A DNA stretch of 63,972 nucleotides from JANLYQ01 sp031365725 (lineage in GTDB: Bacteria; Actinomycetota; Actinomycetes; JACCUZ01), in assembly GCA_031365725.1 (NCBI GenBank), contig JANLYQ010000094.1, positions 1 to 63,972 on the forward strand. Direction: 5' to 3'. Each line of letters opens with the position of its first letter. Position 1 is the first letter of the stretch. The notes below the pieces were generated by a model, which saw only the letters and a list, made by a program, of their open reading frames with translations, was not told the DNA's origin and did no database searches. Below, in pieces: positions 47,736 through 55,039 of this stretch. The translations under genes were made by a program, and so were the position numbers.

Positions 47736-48406
47736 CCGACGACGACGATCTGCGCGCGCGACTTGCCGCGCTCGACCCCGTGCGACGCGACCCGGGGCTG
47801 CGCTCCCTGCCGGAGCCCACCCCCGCCGAGATCCAGGAGCACGTCATGCACGCCATGGACCACAACACCATCGACGAGACCACCACCGACCTGCCCGCCG
47901 ATCGCCCTGCACCGCACCGGGGACTCCGCTCGCCGTTCGCGGTCGCCGCCGGCGTCATCGCGGTGGCCGTGCTCGCGGGCGGCGGCTACGTTGCTGCTGG
48001 CCTTGGCAAGGGCAACGGCACCGTGTCCGCTGTCTCCTCGCCCCGCTCGACTCCGGCGACCACCCTGGCACTGAAGGCCGGCGGCGGAGGTGTTGGCGCG
48101 ATGTGCATGCGCTTCGACCCAGCCCTGCTCAAGGCAATGCCAGTCGCGTTCCTCGGCACCGTGGTGTCGTCGGCCGGCGAGGTCGTGACCCTGCACGTCG
48201 ACACGTGGTACGTCGGTGGGACGCAGGACCAGGTGACCGTCACGTCTCCCGGTGGCCCCAGCGGTGGCGCCCTCGACGGCGTCGACTTCAGCGGCGGCGG
48301 CAGCTTCCTGGTGACGGCGACCGACGGGACCGTCAACGGCTGTGGGTACAGCGGGCCTGCGTCACCAGAGCTGGAGAAGGTCTACACCGACGCCTTCGCG
48401 CGTTGA
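47732..48406 (+). CDS. Putative membrane anti-sigma factor, no zinc finger
   Basis: A 224-residue protein: a soluble ~65-residue N terminus (DDDLRARLAALDPVRRDPGL), one transmembrane helix (FAVAAGVIAVAVLAGGGYVAA) and an extracellular domain with a pair of cysteines (MCMRFD and NGCGYS). It resembles ASD-lacking anti-sigma partners of ECF sigma factors by position only. ATG overlaps the sigma stop by 4 bases. The exported half ends in LEKVYTDAFAR and may sense redox state. Confidence 0.72.
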   Translation: MTDDDDLRARLAALDPVRRDPGLRSLPEPTPAEIQEHVMHAMDHNTIDETTTDLPADRPAPHRGLRSPFAVAAGVIAVAVLAGGGYVAAGLGKGNGTVSAVSSPRSTPATTLALKAGGGGVGAMCMRFDPALLKAMPVAFLGTVVSSAGEVVTLHVDTWYVGGTQDQVTVTSPGGPSGGALDGVDFSGGGSFLVTATDGTVNGCGYSGPASPELEKVYTDAFAR

Positions 48407-48465
48407 GCCGCTCGGGTGGCCGCCAGCCCGGTTTGCCCGGTTACCCCGGTGACTCGTTGGCCGAC

Positions 48466-48957
48466 TCAGTGGTAGGCGTGCATGACCGCATGCCCGCGGC
48501 CCCGAGCGATCAGCCAGCGGTTTACCGGCACGGTCACCACGAAGGCCACGACGAGGGACAGCATCAGTGAGCCCCAGAACAGACCGTCGCGGAGCCCGGC
48601 TGCCATAGCAGCCGGGACCGTGACGATCACGGCGTTGTCCATGAGCTCCATGGTGGAGATCGACACAGTGTCTGCGGCGAGAGCGACGCCGATCGCGGTG
48701 CGGAACGGGACCCCCGACCGCACCACCGGCGCGATGGTCAGCCCATAGCCGAAGGCGAACGCCAGCACGATGGACAGCACGATGCTGGAGGTGTTGCCCC
48801 ATCCCCACCAGGTCGCCAGCACCATGCCCAGCACCTCACCGATGGCGCACCCGGTGAGGCAGTGCAACGTGGCCCGCAAGGCCATCCCGGTCAGCCCCTC
48901 CGACGGTCGGTGACCACCGACGTGGGTGTCCTCATGAGCAGCAAAACTGTGGTCCAT
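48466..48957 (-). CDS. DUF4396 membrane protein
   Basis: A 163-residue protein with about four hydrophobic segments and a His-rich N terminus (MDHSFAAHEDTHVGGH). The DUF4396 pattern is clear: LRATLHCLTGCAIGEVLGM, FGYGLTIAPVVRSG, ISTMELMDNAVIVTVPAAM and the C-terminal NRWLIARGRGHAVMHAYH. DUF4396 genes often sit beside copper or sulfur-stress genes. The promoter region upstream carries a TACCC/GGGTA palindrome of the kind found by the CsoR-like gene next door. Confidence 0.82.
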   Translation of the reverse strand: MDHSFAAHEDTHVGGHRPSEGLTGMALRATLHCLTGCAIGEVLGMVLATWWGWGNTSSIVLSIVLAFAFGYGLTIAPVVRSGVPFRTAIGVALAADTVSISTMELMDNAVIVTVPAAMAAGLRDGLFWGSLMLSLVVAFVVTVPVNRWLIARGRGHAVMHAYH

Positions 48958-48994
48958 GAGTCCCTCTCCTCCCTGACAGGATTCGTCACCCTAA

Positions 48995-49013
48995 TATACC
49001 CCAGGAGGGTACT
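48995..49013. promoter_or_regulatory. CsoR/CstR-type operator candidate upstream of DUF4396 gene
   Basis: TACCC (48997-49001) and GGGTA (49007-49011) form a 5-base inverted repeat inside TATACCCCAGGAGGGTACT. The two half-sites resemble the ATAC...GTAT operators seen upstream of the repressor and dioxygenase genes, although the spacer is one base longer (9 vs 8). Confidence 0.5.
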
Positions 49014-49065
49014 CAACAGGCAGGGGGGGTCGAGTCGTGCCTTTCACACGCTCGACATGGCCGCC

Positions 49066-49326
49066 TCAAGCCAGCGACATGAAGACCTTCTCAAGTTTCG
49101 CGCGGTCCAGAGATCCGTCTTCGCCAGCCCGGATGCACTGCTCGAGTCCGGCGGAGATCAGAGCAAAGCCCGCTTTGTCGAGCGCACGCGAGACAGCAGC
49201 GAGCTGGGTCACGACGTCCGCGCAGTCGCGTTCGTCCTCGAGCATGCGCAGCACACCGGCAAGCTGGCCCTGCGCTCGCTTGAGCCGGTTGGCGACCGGC
49301 GCCACGTTGTCGGGATCGAGCTGCAC
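49066..49326 (-). CDS. CsoR/RcnR-family repressor, CstR (persulfide-sensing) type
   Basis: An 86-residue all-helical repressor. Two cysteines (C35 in DERDCADV, C64 in LEQCIR) match the conserved CsoR thiols, but the copper-ligand His between them is replaced (Gly at about residue 60 in ISAGLEQC). That Cys-only set defines CstR-like sensors of reactive sulfur rather than Cu(I). It is divergent from the persulfide dioxygenase gene and has a palindrome in its own promoter. GTG at 49326 follows AGGAAGGAG; an upstream GTG would lengthen it by 12 residues. Confidence 0.88.
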   Translation of the reverse strand: MQLDPDNVAPVANRLKRAQGQLAGVLRMLEDERDCADVVTQLAAVSRALDKAGFALISAGLEQCIRAGEDGSLDRAKLEKVFMSLA

Positions 49327-49351
49327 GGGAGACTCCTTCCTCAAGCGGTCA

Positions 49352-49369
49352 GATACGCCCAAGGGTATC
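49352..49369. promoter_or_regulatory. CstR-type operator upstream of the repressor gene
   Basis: GATACGCCCAAGGGTATC is an inverted repeat with GATAC/GTATC half-sites and an 8-base spacer, 26 bases upstream of the repressor start. Placed to give autoregulation. Confidence 0.65.
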
Positions 49370-49431
49370 CGTCCAAGTTCCCTCCCACACCGGAGGTGTC
49401 AGGCGTCCTCATCTCTGCCCTCCGGGTGCCA

Positions 49432-49451
49432 ATATACGGGTGGGGGTATAG
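49432..49451. promoter_or_regulatory. CstR-type operator upstream of the dioxygenase gene
   Basis: TATAC (49433-49437) and GTATA (49446-49450) flank the 8-base G-rich spacer GGGTGGGG, ending 10 bases before the start codon of the dioxygenase, so a bound repressor would block the promoter or initiation. Confidence 0.65.
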
Positions 49452-49460
49452 TTACGTGAC

Positions 49461-50858
49461 ATGGAGTCCATCGGGGAGCTGACCGTGCACGTCGTCAGGA
49501 CCGCGTCGCTCGGCGACCGCAGCTATCTGCTCACCGACGGTTCGGCCGGCGCCGACGCACTGGTCGTCGACCCGCAGCGCGACATCGATCGCATGCTGAC
49601 GTTGGCCACTGATCTCGGTGTGCGCATCGCCGTCGTCGCAGAGACCCATGTGCACAACGACTATGTATCCGGCGGTCCTGAGCTCGCGTCGACCACAGGT
49701 GCCTCCTACCTGCTCCCCGTCGGGTCCGACGCAGAGCTGTCGCACACGGTCGTCGCCGAGGGTGACGTGGTTCCGGTGGGCAACCTGCGGGTCACCGTGC
49801 TGCACACGCCCGGCCACACCCACCACCACATCGCATTCGCCGTGTCGGTGGGTGACGGACCGATCGAAGCCGTGCTGACCGGCGGTTCGATGCTGTTCGG
49901 CTCGGCGGGCCGCACCGACCTGGTCGCGGCCGAGGACACCGAGACGCTGACGCATGCGCAGTACCACTCGGTTCGCCGCCTGGCACAGGATCTGCCGGAC
50001 GATGCGCAGGTGCTGCCCACCCACGGCTTCGGCAGCTTCTGTTCCGCCACGCCGACCTCCGGGGACGCCTCGACGATCGGCGAGCAGCGCACCGCCAACC
50101 CGGCCCTCACCCAGGACGAGGCGACGTACGTCGAGGGGCTGATCTCCGGGCTCGACGCCTACCCCGCCTACTACGTGCACATGGCACCTACCAACCGTCG
50201 CGGCGCCCCGCCCGTCGACCTCACACCCCCCGCACCCGTCACGCCTCAACACCTGCGAGAGAACATCACCGCCGGCGAGTGGGTCGTCGACCTGCGTAGC
50301 CGCACCGCTTTCGCCGCCGGCCACCTGGCGGGCAGCCGCAGTCACGAGCTCGGCACCAGCTTCGTCACCTACCTCGGCTGGTTGCTGCCGTGGGGTGCGC
50401 CCCTGACTCTGATCGGCGAGACCGCGGAGCAGGTCACCGACGCACGCCGCGAGCTCGCCCGCATCGGGGTCGATCGCCTTGGCGGCGCCGCCGTGGGCCC
50501 CATCGAGGCCCTGGCCGACGGCAGAGCCCTGCGCTCCTACGCCGTGTCCGACTTCGCCGGGCTCGCTGCGCGGCTCGCGGACCGGTCCGCCGATGTCGTG
50601 CACGTCCTCGATGCCCGCAGCCACAGCGAACGACGCGAGGGGTACGTCCCCGGGTCCCAGCACATCCCCGTTCATGAGCTGGCCGCTCGACTGGACGAGG
50701 TGCCCTGCGGCGAGGTCTGGGTCTACTGCGGCTCCGGCTACCGGGCCACGATCGCCTCGTCCATGCTGGACACCACCGGTCGCATCATCGTGCACGTTGA
50801 CGAGGACTATCCCGCCACGGCGCCGGCCGGCCGTCTGGTCCGCCACGACCTCGCGTGA
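49461..50858 (+). CDS. Persulfide dioxygenase-rhodanese fusion (CstB/ETHE1-like)
   Basis: A 465-residue protein. The N-terminal metallo-beta-lactamase fold has the ETHE1-type iron site: TETHVHNDYV-like THVHNDYVSGG (His 63, His 65, Asp 67), LHTPGHTHHHIAF, GGSMLFGSAGRTDL and VLPTHGFGSFCSA. Two rhodanese domains follow. The first (VVDLRSRTAFAAGHLAG) lacks a catalytic Cys, while the last has it in VWVYCGSGYRATI. It should oxidise glutathione- or CoA-persulfide to sulfite and transfer sulfane sulfur. Downstream TauE can export sulfite. Confidence 0.92.
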   Translation: MESIGELTVHVVRTASLGDRSYLLTDGSAGADALVVDPQRDIDRMLTLATDLGVRIAVVAETHVHNDYVSGGPELASTTGASYLLPVGSDAELSHTVVAEGDVVPVGNLRVTVLHTPGHTHHHIAFAVSVGDGPIEAVLTGGSMLFGSAGRTDLVAAEDTETLTHAQYHSVRRLAQDLPDDAQVLPTHGFGSFCSATPTSGDASTIGEQRTANPALTQDEATYVEGLISGLDAYPAYYVHMAPTNRRGAPPVDLTPPAPVTPQHLRENITAGEWVVDLRSRTAFAAGHLAGSRSHELGTSFVTYLGWLLPWGAPLTLIGETAEQVTDARRELARIGVDRLGGAAVGPIEALADGRALRSYAVSDFAGLAARLADRSADVVHVLDARSHSERREGYVPGSQHIPVHELAARLDEVPCGEVWVYCGSGYRATIASSMLDTTGRIIVHVDEDYPATAPAGRLVRHDLA

Positions 50859-50915
50859 TGCCCCGCGGTCCGATCGCCTGTTCTCTGACGGCGGTGACCT
50901 GATGGTTGACGCCTG

Positions 50916-51695
50916 ATGGCGGTGGTCGCAGCACTGGGCTTGCTCATCGGTCTGCTGCTCGGGCTGCTCGGCGCCGGCGGCAGCATCCTCGCGGTCCCCG
51001 CGCTGGTCTACGGCGCCGGTGAGCCCCTGCGGGTCGCGGTGCCCACCTCCCTGGTGGTGGTAGGCATGTCAGCGGCGGCAGCGGTCGTGCCGCGGATCCG
51101 CGCCGGGCAGGTGCAGTGGCGGATTGCCGTCGTCGTCGGCGCGGCCGGCGTGCCGTCGACCTTCGTCGGTGCTGCGGTCAATCGGTCGATGGACCCTCGG
51201 GTGCTGTTGCTGGGCTTTGCGGGGGTCATGGTGGCTGCCGCAGTGCGAATGCTGCGGGAGGCGCCCGAGATCGGTGGTGACTGCGCGCTGCCTGGCGGCG
51301 GGGTCGACTGGCGCGGCTGCCTTCCCAAGGCTCTCGGCACCGGCATCGCCGTCGGCTTCCTCACCGGCCTGTTCGGCGTGGGTGGCGGCTTCTTGATCGT
51401 GCCCGCACTCGTGCTGATGCTGGGCCTGCCGATGGCCGTCGCCGTCGGCACGTCACTGGTGGTCGTCGCGGTCAACGCGGCTGCCGGCGTCGCCGCGCAC
51501 GCCGGCAGCTCGACCATCGACCTGCACCTCACTGCTGGCTTTGCCGGTGCCGCCGTAGCCGGCTCGCTGGTAGCCGCTCGGCTGGCGACCCGGCTGCCGG
51601 CCGACCGGCTTCGGCGCTGGTTCGCCTGGCTGGTGCTGGCGGTCGCGGCCTTCGTCGCCGTACAAGCCGCACTGAACCACACCGCCGGCGGGTGA
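50916..51695 (+). CDS. TauE/SafE-family sulfite/sulfoacetate exporter
   Basis: A 259-residue eight-helix transporter. Two repeats carry the family motif: LLLGLLGAGGSILAVPALVY in the first and GFLTGLFGVGGGFLIVPALV in the second; PTSLVVVGMSAAAAVV and VGTSLVVVAVNAAAGV follow each. Position 57 bases after the persulfide dioxygenase gene points to export of sulfite. ATG at 50916. Confidence 0.92.
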   Translation: MAVVAALGLLIGLLLGLLGAGGSILAVPALVYGAGEPLRVAVPTSLVVVGMSAAAAVVPRIRAGQVQWRIAVVVGAAGVPSTFVGAAVNRSMDPRVLLLGFAGVMVAAAVRMLREAPEIGGDCALPGGGVDWRGCLPKALGTGIAVGFLTGLFGVGGGFLIVPALVLMLGLPMAVAVGTSLVVVAVNAAAGVAAHAGSSTIDLHLTAGFAGAAVAGSLVAARLATRLPADRLRRWFAWLVLAVAAFVAVQAALNHTAGG

Positions 51696-51767
51696 CAACG
51701 CTGGCTGGACGAGCGCGACCACAGTGAGCGGCCCTCAGCTTTTCCACGGCCGTCGCTCGCGACTGGG

Positions 51768-52098
51768 CTAGGCGCCGAGTGCGCCGATCGGGACGACGCA
51801 GACCCCGTCGGCTCGCTCGTAGCCGTAGCCGCTGGGGTGAGGCGGCCAGGGCGGCGACTGCCAGGGACGGGTCGACGAAGTGCCGTTTCGGATGTTGGCG
51901 CAGGGTCGCCTTGCTGCGCAGGTGCACCCACCAGGCGGGCTGGTCCTCGATGACCATGAGTCGCGACAGGACGTCGAGGTACTCGTAGCCGGTGGATCGG
52001 GCCAGCGGCTCGTCGGGACTGCCGGCGTCGCGGCACAGCAGCGCGATCCTCCGACAGCTTCGCGCGCCGTCACGCAGGTTGCCGATGGGCGGGGACAT
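51768..52098 (-). pseudogene. Remnant of an AAA-ATPase/DUF4143 protein
   Basis: Reading leftward, one frame gives EYLDVLSRLMVIEDQPAWWV and RHFVDPSLAVAALAASPQRL, typical of the middle of DUF4143 ATPases. It then runs directly into another frame giving ERADGVCVVPIGALGA and a stop, the family's C-terminal end. The part between (normally ~100 residues including the conserved LxxLGFLFE segment) and the whole N-terminal AAA domain are missing. The piece is 331 bases. This is a decayed gene rather than a functional one. Confidence 0.75.
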
Positions 52099-52107
52099 GA
52101 CGCATCA

Positions 52108-52134
52108 TTGGCACTCTGACAGGGCGAGTGCCAA
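52108..52134. promoter_or_regulatory. CIRCE element (HrcA operator)
   Basis: Perfect inverted repeat TTGGCACTC at 52108-52116 and GAGTGCCAA at 52126-52134 separated by nine bases. It matches the CIRCE consensus (TTAGCACTC-N9-GAGTGCTAA) in its high-GC actinobacterial variant. It sits 37 bases before the FmdB-like start codon. HrcA represses groE and dnaK genes through this site. Confidence 0.85.
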
Positions 52135-52171
52135 CAGCCGGCCCTCCCGCAGCATCCTCAGGAGGACGTCC

Positions 52172-52576
52172 GTGCCGACGTACCAGTACGCCTGCACCGA
52201 GTGCGGCCACGACCTGGAGGCCGTCCAGGCGTTCACCGACGACTCACTGACCGAGTGCCCCCGGTGCCATGGTCGGCTGCGCAAGGTCTTCGGCGCCGTG
52301 GGCATCGTCTTCAAGGGCTCGGGCTTCTACCGCACCGACAGCCGCGACACCAAGGCCGCCTCCGACTCCAACGGCAAGACCGACAAAGCCGACGCGGCCG
52401 TGGGTGCCGCCAAGACCGACAGCAACGGCACCAGCAGCAGTGACGGCGCCGCCTCGAGCAGCAAGCCGAGCAAGACTGACGGCACAGCAGCGGGGAGCCC
52501 GGCGAAGGCGGCACCGACCCCCGCGGCCAAGACCAGCGCCGCTAGCTCCGGTTCCTCGGCGGGCAGCGCCGCCTGA
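52172..52576 (+). CDS. FmdB-family zinc-ribbon protein
   Basis: A 134-residue protein. The first 45 residues form the FmdB zinc ribbon: PTYQYACTECGHDLEAVQ, then SLTECPRCHGRLRKVF, with two CxxC pairs. The remaining ~85 residues are low-complexity Ser/Ala/Lys/Asp and presumably disordered. Function is unknown. The GTG at 52172 has an exact AGGAGG 9 bases upstream. A perfect CIRCE element lies between promoter region and start, implying heat-shock control by HrcA. Confidence 0.9.
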   Translation: MPTYQYACTECGHDLEAVQAFTDDSLTECPRCHGRLRKVFGAVGIVFKGSGFYRTDSRDTKAASDSNGKTDKADAAVGAAKTDSNGTSSSDGAASSSKPSKTDGTAAGSPAKAAPTPAAKTSAASSGSSAGSAA

Positions 52577-52681
52577 CCTCATCGGCCCGGTGACTCAGAG
52601 CGTCGACTCGGCGACTCAGGACGCCTGCATCGGCCTGTGGACGACTCTCAGCCGAGCCGCCGCGCTGGCTAGGGTCGAACC

Positions 52682-53551
52682 ATGATCCGACCACCTCCCG
52701 CGTCCGATGTGAGCAACGGTCCCAGCAGCACGCCGTACGCCGGTGGGCCGCGAGCCGACATCGGGGTGATCGGCGGCTCAGGTCTCTACTCGTTGGTGGC
52801 GGGTGAGGAGATCGACGTGCCCACGCCGTTCGGTCCCCCGAGCGACCCCGTCACGGTTGCCGAGGTCGCCGGGCGACGGGTGGCCTTCCTGCCCCGGCAC
52901 GGGCGCGACCACCGGTTCCCGCCGCACCGGGTCAACTACCGCGCCAACATCTGGGCCCTTCGCGCTCTCGGCGTCCGGCAGGTGCTGGCGCCGTGCGCGG
53001 TCGGCTCCCTGAAGGCCGACCAGGGACCCGGCACGATCGTCGTACCGGACCAGGTGGTCGACCGCACCTGGGGGCGGCCGCACACCTACGTCGACGAGAT
53101 CGGTGCGGTCGCGCACGTCGCCTTCGCCGACCCGTACTGTCCGCACGGGCGACCAGTCGCGGTGGCCGCAGCGAATGCCCGCGGCCTGCCGGTCGCCGAC
53201 GGCGGCACGCTGGTCGTCGTCAACGGACCGCGGTTCTCCACCCGCGCCGAGTCACTGTGGCACGCCGCCCAGGGCTGGTCTGTGGTCGGCATGACCGGCC
53301 TGCCCGAAGGCGCACTGGCCCGCGAGCTCGGCCTCTGCTACACCGCCATCGCGCTGGTCACCGACCTCGACGCCGGCCTCGAACACGGCGACGGCGTCAC
53401 GCACAACGAGGTTCTCCGCGTCTTCGCCGCCAACATCGCCGGTGTCCGCGACGTCGTGCTCGACGCCGTCGCTGCGTTGCCCGCCCCCGAGGTCGACTGC
53501 ACCTGCCGGCACGCGACCGACGGTCAACGGCTGCCGATCCCACTGCCCTGA
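52682..53551 (+). CDS. mtnP: S-methyl-5'-thioadenosine phosphorylase
   Basis: Cleaves methylthioadenosine from polyamine synthesis into adenine and methylthioribose 1-phosphate. It has 289 residues with IGVIGGSGLYSLV, FLPRHGRDHRFPPHRVNYRAN (phosphate site), APCAVGSLKAD, NGPRFSTRAES and GMTGLPEGALARELGLCYTA. An N-terminal ~25-residue low-complexity leader precedes the core; the ATG at 52682 may be slightly upstream of the true start. Confidence 0.93.
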   Translation: MIRPPPASDVSNGPSSTPYAGGPRADIGVIGGSGLYSLVAGEEIDVPTPFGPPSDPVTVAEVAGRRVAFLPRHGRDHRFPPHRVNYRANIWALRALGVRQVLAPCAVGSLKADQGPGTIVVPDQVVDRTWGRPHTYVDEIGAVAHVAFADPYCPHGRPVAVAAANARGLPVADGGTLVVVNGPRFSTRAESLWHAAQGWSVVGMTGLPEGALARELGLCYTAIALVTDLDAGLEHGDGVTHNEVLRVFAANIAGVRDVVLDAVAALPAPEVDCTCRHATDGQRLPIPLP

Positions 53552-53581
53552 TGACGGTCGACCAGTGATGGCGGTCGGCCC

Positions 53582-54268
53582 ATGAGCTGGCTCGACCAGC
53601 CGCCGCCGAGCCGGCTCGAGCGCTGGTGGTCTGAGCTGAAGCGCGCCATGGTCTGGCGGCGGCGCCTGCTCGTTGCCGGCTTCCTGGCCGGGTCCATGGC
53701 CTTCGCCCTGCAGGCTCTCACGCCGTCAGCGCCAGCGGGTCAGCCGGTGCTGGTCGCCGTCCGTGACCTCGCCGCCGGCAGCAGCGTCGACGGCAGCGAC
53801 GTCGTCGTCGTACGCCGCCTTCCGAGCCAGGTCCCCGCCGGCGTCATCAGCAGCCTCGCGGGACTCGGTGGCCGGTCGCTGGTCTCTTCCGTGCGCCAGG
53901 GCGAGGTGCTGACCGATGTCCGGCTGGCCGGACCCAGCGCTCTGCGCGGCCTGCCGGCCGAGCTGGTTGCGGTGCCGGTGCGCATCGCGGACCCCGAGGC
54001 CGCGGCCCTCGTGCGGCCGGGTGACCACATCGACCTCCTCGCCGCCGGAGCGGTGACCAGCGCACGGGTCGTCGCCTCCGCCGTGCGCGTGCTGGCCGTT
54101 CCGGGGGCTGGCGGCAACCCTGCTGGTGTCACCGGCGCGCTTGGCGGCAGCCTGACAGCCAACTCGAGCGGGGCGCTGCTGCTGGTGGCCGCGACGCCGG
54201 AGACGGCGGCGCTCCTGGCCGCGGCCGCCGTGACGGACCGGATATCACTGGTCCTGCGGCACTACTGA
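53582..54268 (+). CDS. SAF-domain protein (CpaB/RcpC-like)
   Basis: A 228-residue protein with one N-terminal helix (LLVAGFLAGSMAFALQAL) and an extracytoplasmic SAF domain: VLVAVRDLAAGSSVDGSDV, then VPAGVISSLAGLGGRSLVSS. Related CpaB/RcpC proteins belong to Flp pilus assembly machines, but no other pilus gene lies nearby. Role uncertain. It lies ahead of mscL in an order common in actinobacteria. Confidence 0.82.
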   Translation: MSWLDQPPPSRLERWWSELKRAMVWRRRLLVAGFLAGSMAFALQALTPSAPAGQPVLVAVRDLAAGSSVDGSDVVVVRRLPSQVPAGVISSLAGLGGRSLVSSVRQGEVLTDVRLAGPSALRGLPAELVAVPVRIADPEAAALVRPGDHIDLLAAGAVTSARVVASAVRVLAVPGAGGNPAGVTGALGGSLTANSSGALLLVAATPETAALLAAAAVTDRISLVLRHY

Positions 54269-54332
54269 CAGCCATGTCCAGCCGTGCCACAGTGGGCTGA
54301 CCGGCTCCATCAGCTCAACTCAGGAGACTACT

Positions 54333-54725
54333 GTGATCAAGGGTTTCAAGGACTTCCTGCTGCGGGGAAACGTCGTTGACCTCGCTGTCGCCGTCGTCAT
54401 CGGCGTGGCGTTCGGTGGCGTCGTCGCCGCCTTCCTCAAGGGCATCATCACCCCGCTGGTGGCCGCCATCTTCGGCAAGCCCGACCTGACCGGGGTCGGC
54501 GCGTTCACGATCAACAACGCCAACTTCAGCATCGGCCTCGTGCTCGACGCGCTGCTGAACTTCGTCATCATCGCGGCCGTCATCTACTTCTTCGTCGTCG
54601 TGCCCGTCAACGCCCTGATGGCGCGTCGCAAGGCCGGCATCGAGGGCGAGGTCGAGTCCCCCAGCGAGGACATCGTCCTGCTGGGAGAGATCCGCGACCT
54701 GCTCAGCCAGCGCTCCAGCCTCTGA
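54333..54725 (+). CDS. mscL: Large-conductance mechanosensitive channel MscL
   Basis: A 130-residue membrane channel that opens under hypo-osmotic tension. FKDFLLRGNVVDLAVAVVIG (TM1 with pore constriction) and a second helix FVIIAAVIYFFVVVPVN are typical; a cytoplasmic helix ends EIRDLLSQ. GTG at 54333 with CAGGAG upstream. Confidence 0.95.
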   Translation: MIKGFKDFLLRGNVVDLAVAVVIGVAFGGVVAAFLKGIITPLVAAIFGKPDLTGVGAFTINNANFSIGLVLDALLNFVIIAAVIYFFVVVPVNALMARRKAGIEGEVESPSEDIVLLGEIRDLLSQRSSL

Positions 54726-54796
54726 CCGGAAGACCCGTGCGGCGGCGACTGCACGCCACCTGATCCACCTGTCGGGGACAGATACCTGACCAGCGA

Positions 54797-54828
54797 AAAG
54801 CCCCTGCACTCACCAGTGCGGGGGCTTA
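54797..54828. terminator. Rho-independent-type terminator after mscL
   Basis: AAGCCCC-TGCACT pairs with AGTGC-GGGGGCTT around a CACC loop. It is followed only by a short T tract (CTTATC). It acts for mscL on the plus strand and, because of its symmetry, also for the minus-strand small gene whose stop codon falls in the loop. Confidence 0.7.
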
Positions 54829-54971
54829 TCGCGGATCAGGCGTTCGTCGTCGTCGGCGTCACTCGCGCGGCCGTCTCCGTCCTCGCCCCAGCCCCGGTCG
54901 GTGTCGTCGGTGGTCTGGTCGGGCAGCACCGGCTCGTCGTCGGCGGCGTCCCGTCCCGGTCCTTCGGTCAC
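54810..54971 (-). CDS. Conserved small acidic protein (53 aa)
   Basis: A short gene below usual ORF cut-offs. From the GTG at 54971 it encodes 53 residues, extremely acidic (VTEGPGRDAADDEPVLPDQ), with RGWGEDGDGR in the middle and the end ERLIRDKPPHW. The PVLPDQTTD and RDKPPHW pieces are like a known family of small actinobacterial proteins of unknown function. Its last codons overlap the mscL terminator hairpin. No transmembrane segment; function unknown. Confidence 0.75.
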   Translation of the reverse strand: MTEGPGRDAADDEPVLPDQTTDDTDRGWGEDGDGRASDADDDERLIRDKPPHW

Positions 54972-55039
54972 CCGGTCAGACTAGCCACCGGGCGCCGACT
55001 AACATCTCCGGACGACCACGGGCGGCGAGGGGGTGCGAC

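Noticed and set aside
51529..51767. Continuation of the DUF4143 middle frame past the deletion point
   Set aside because: After SPQRL the sequence becomes Arg-rich and unconserved and runs antisense to tauE; the real C terminus continues in another frame.
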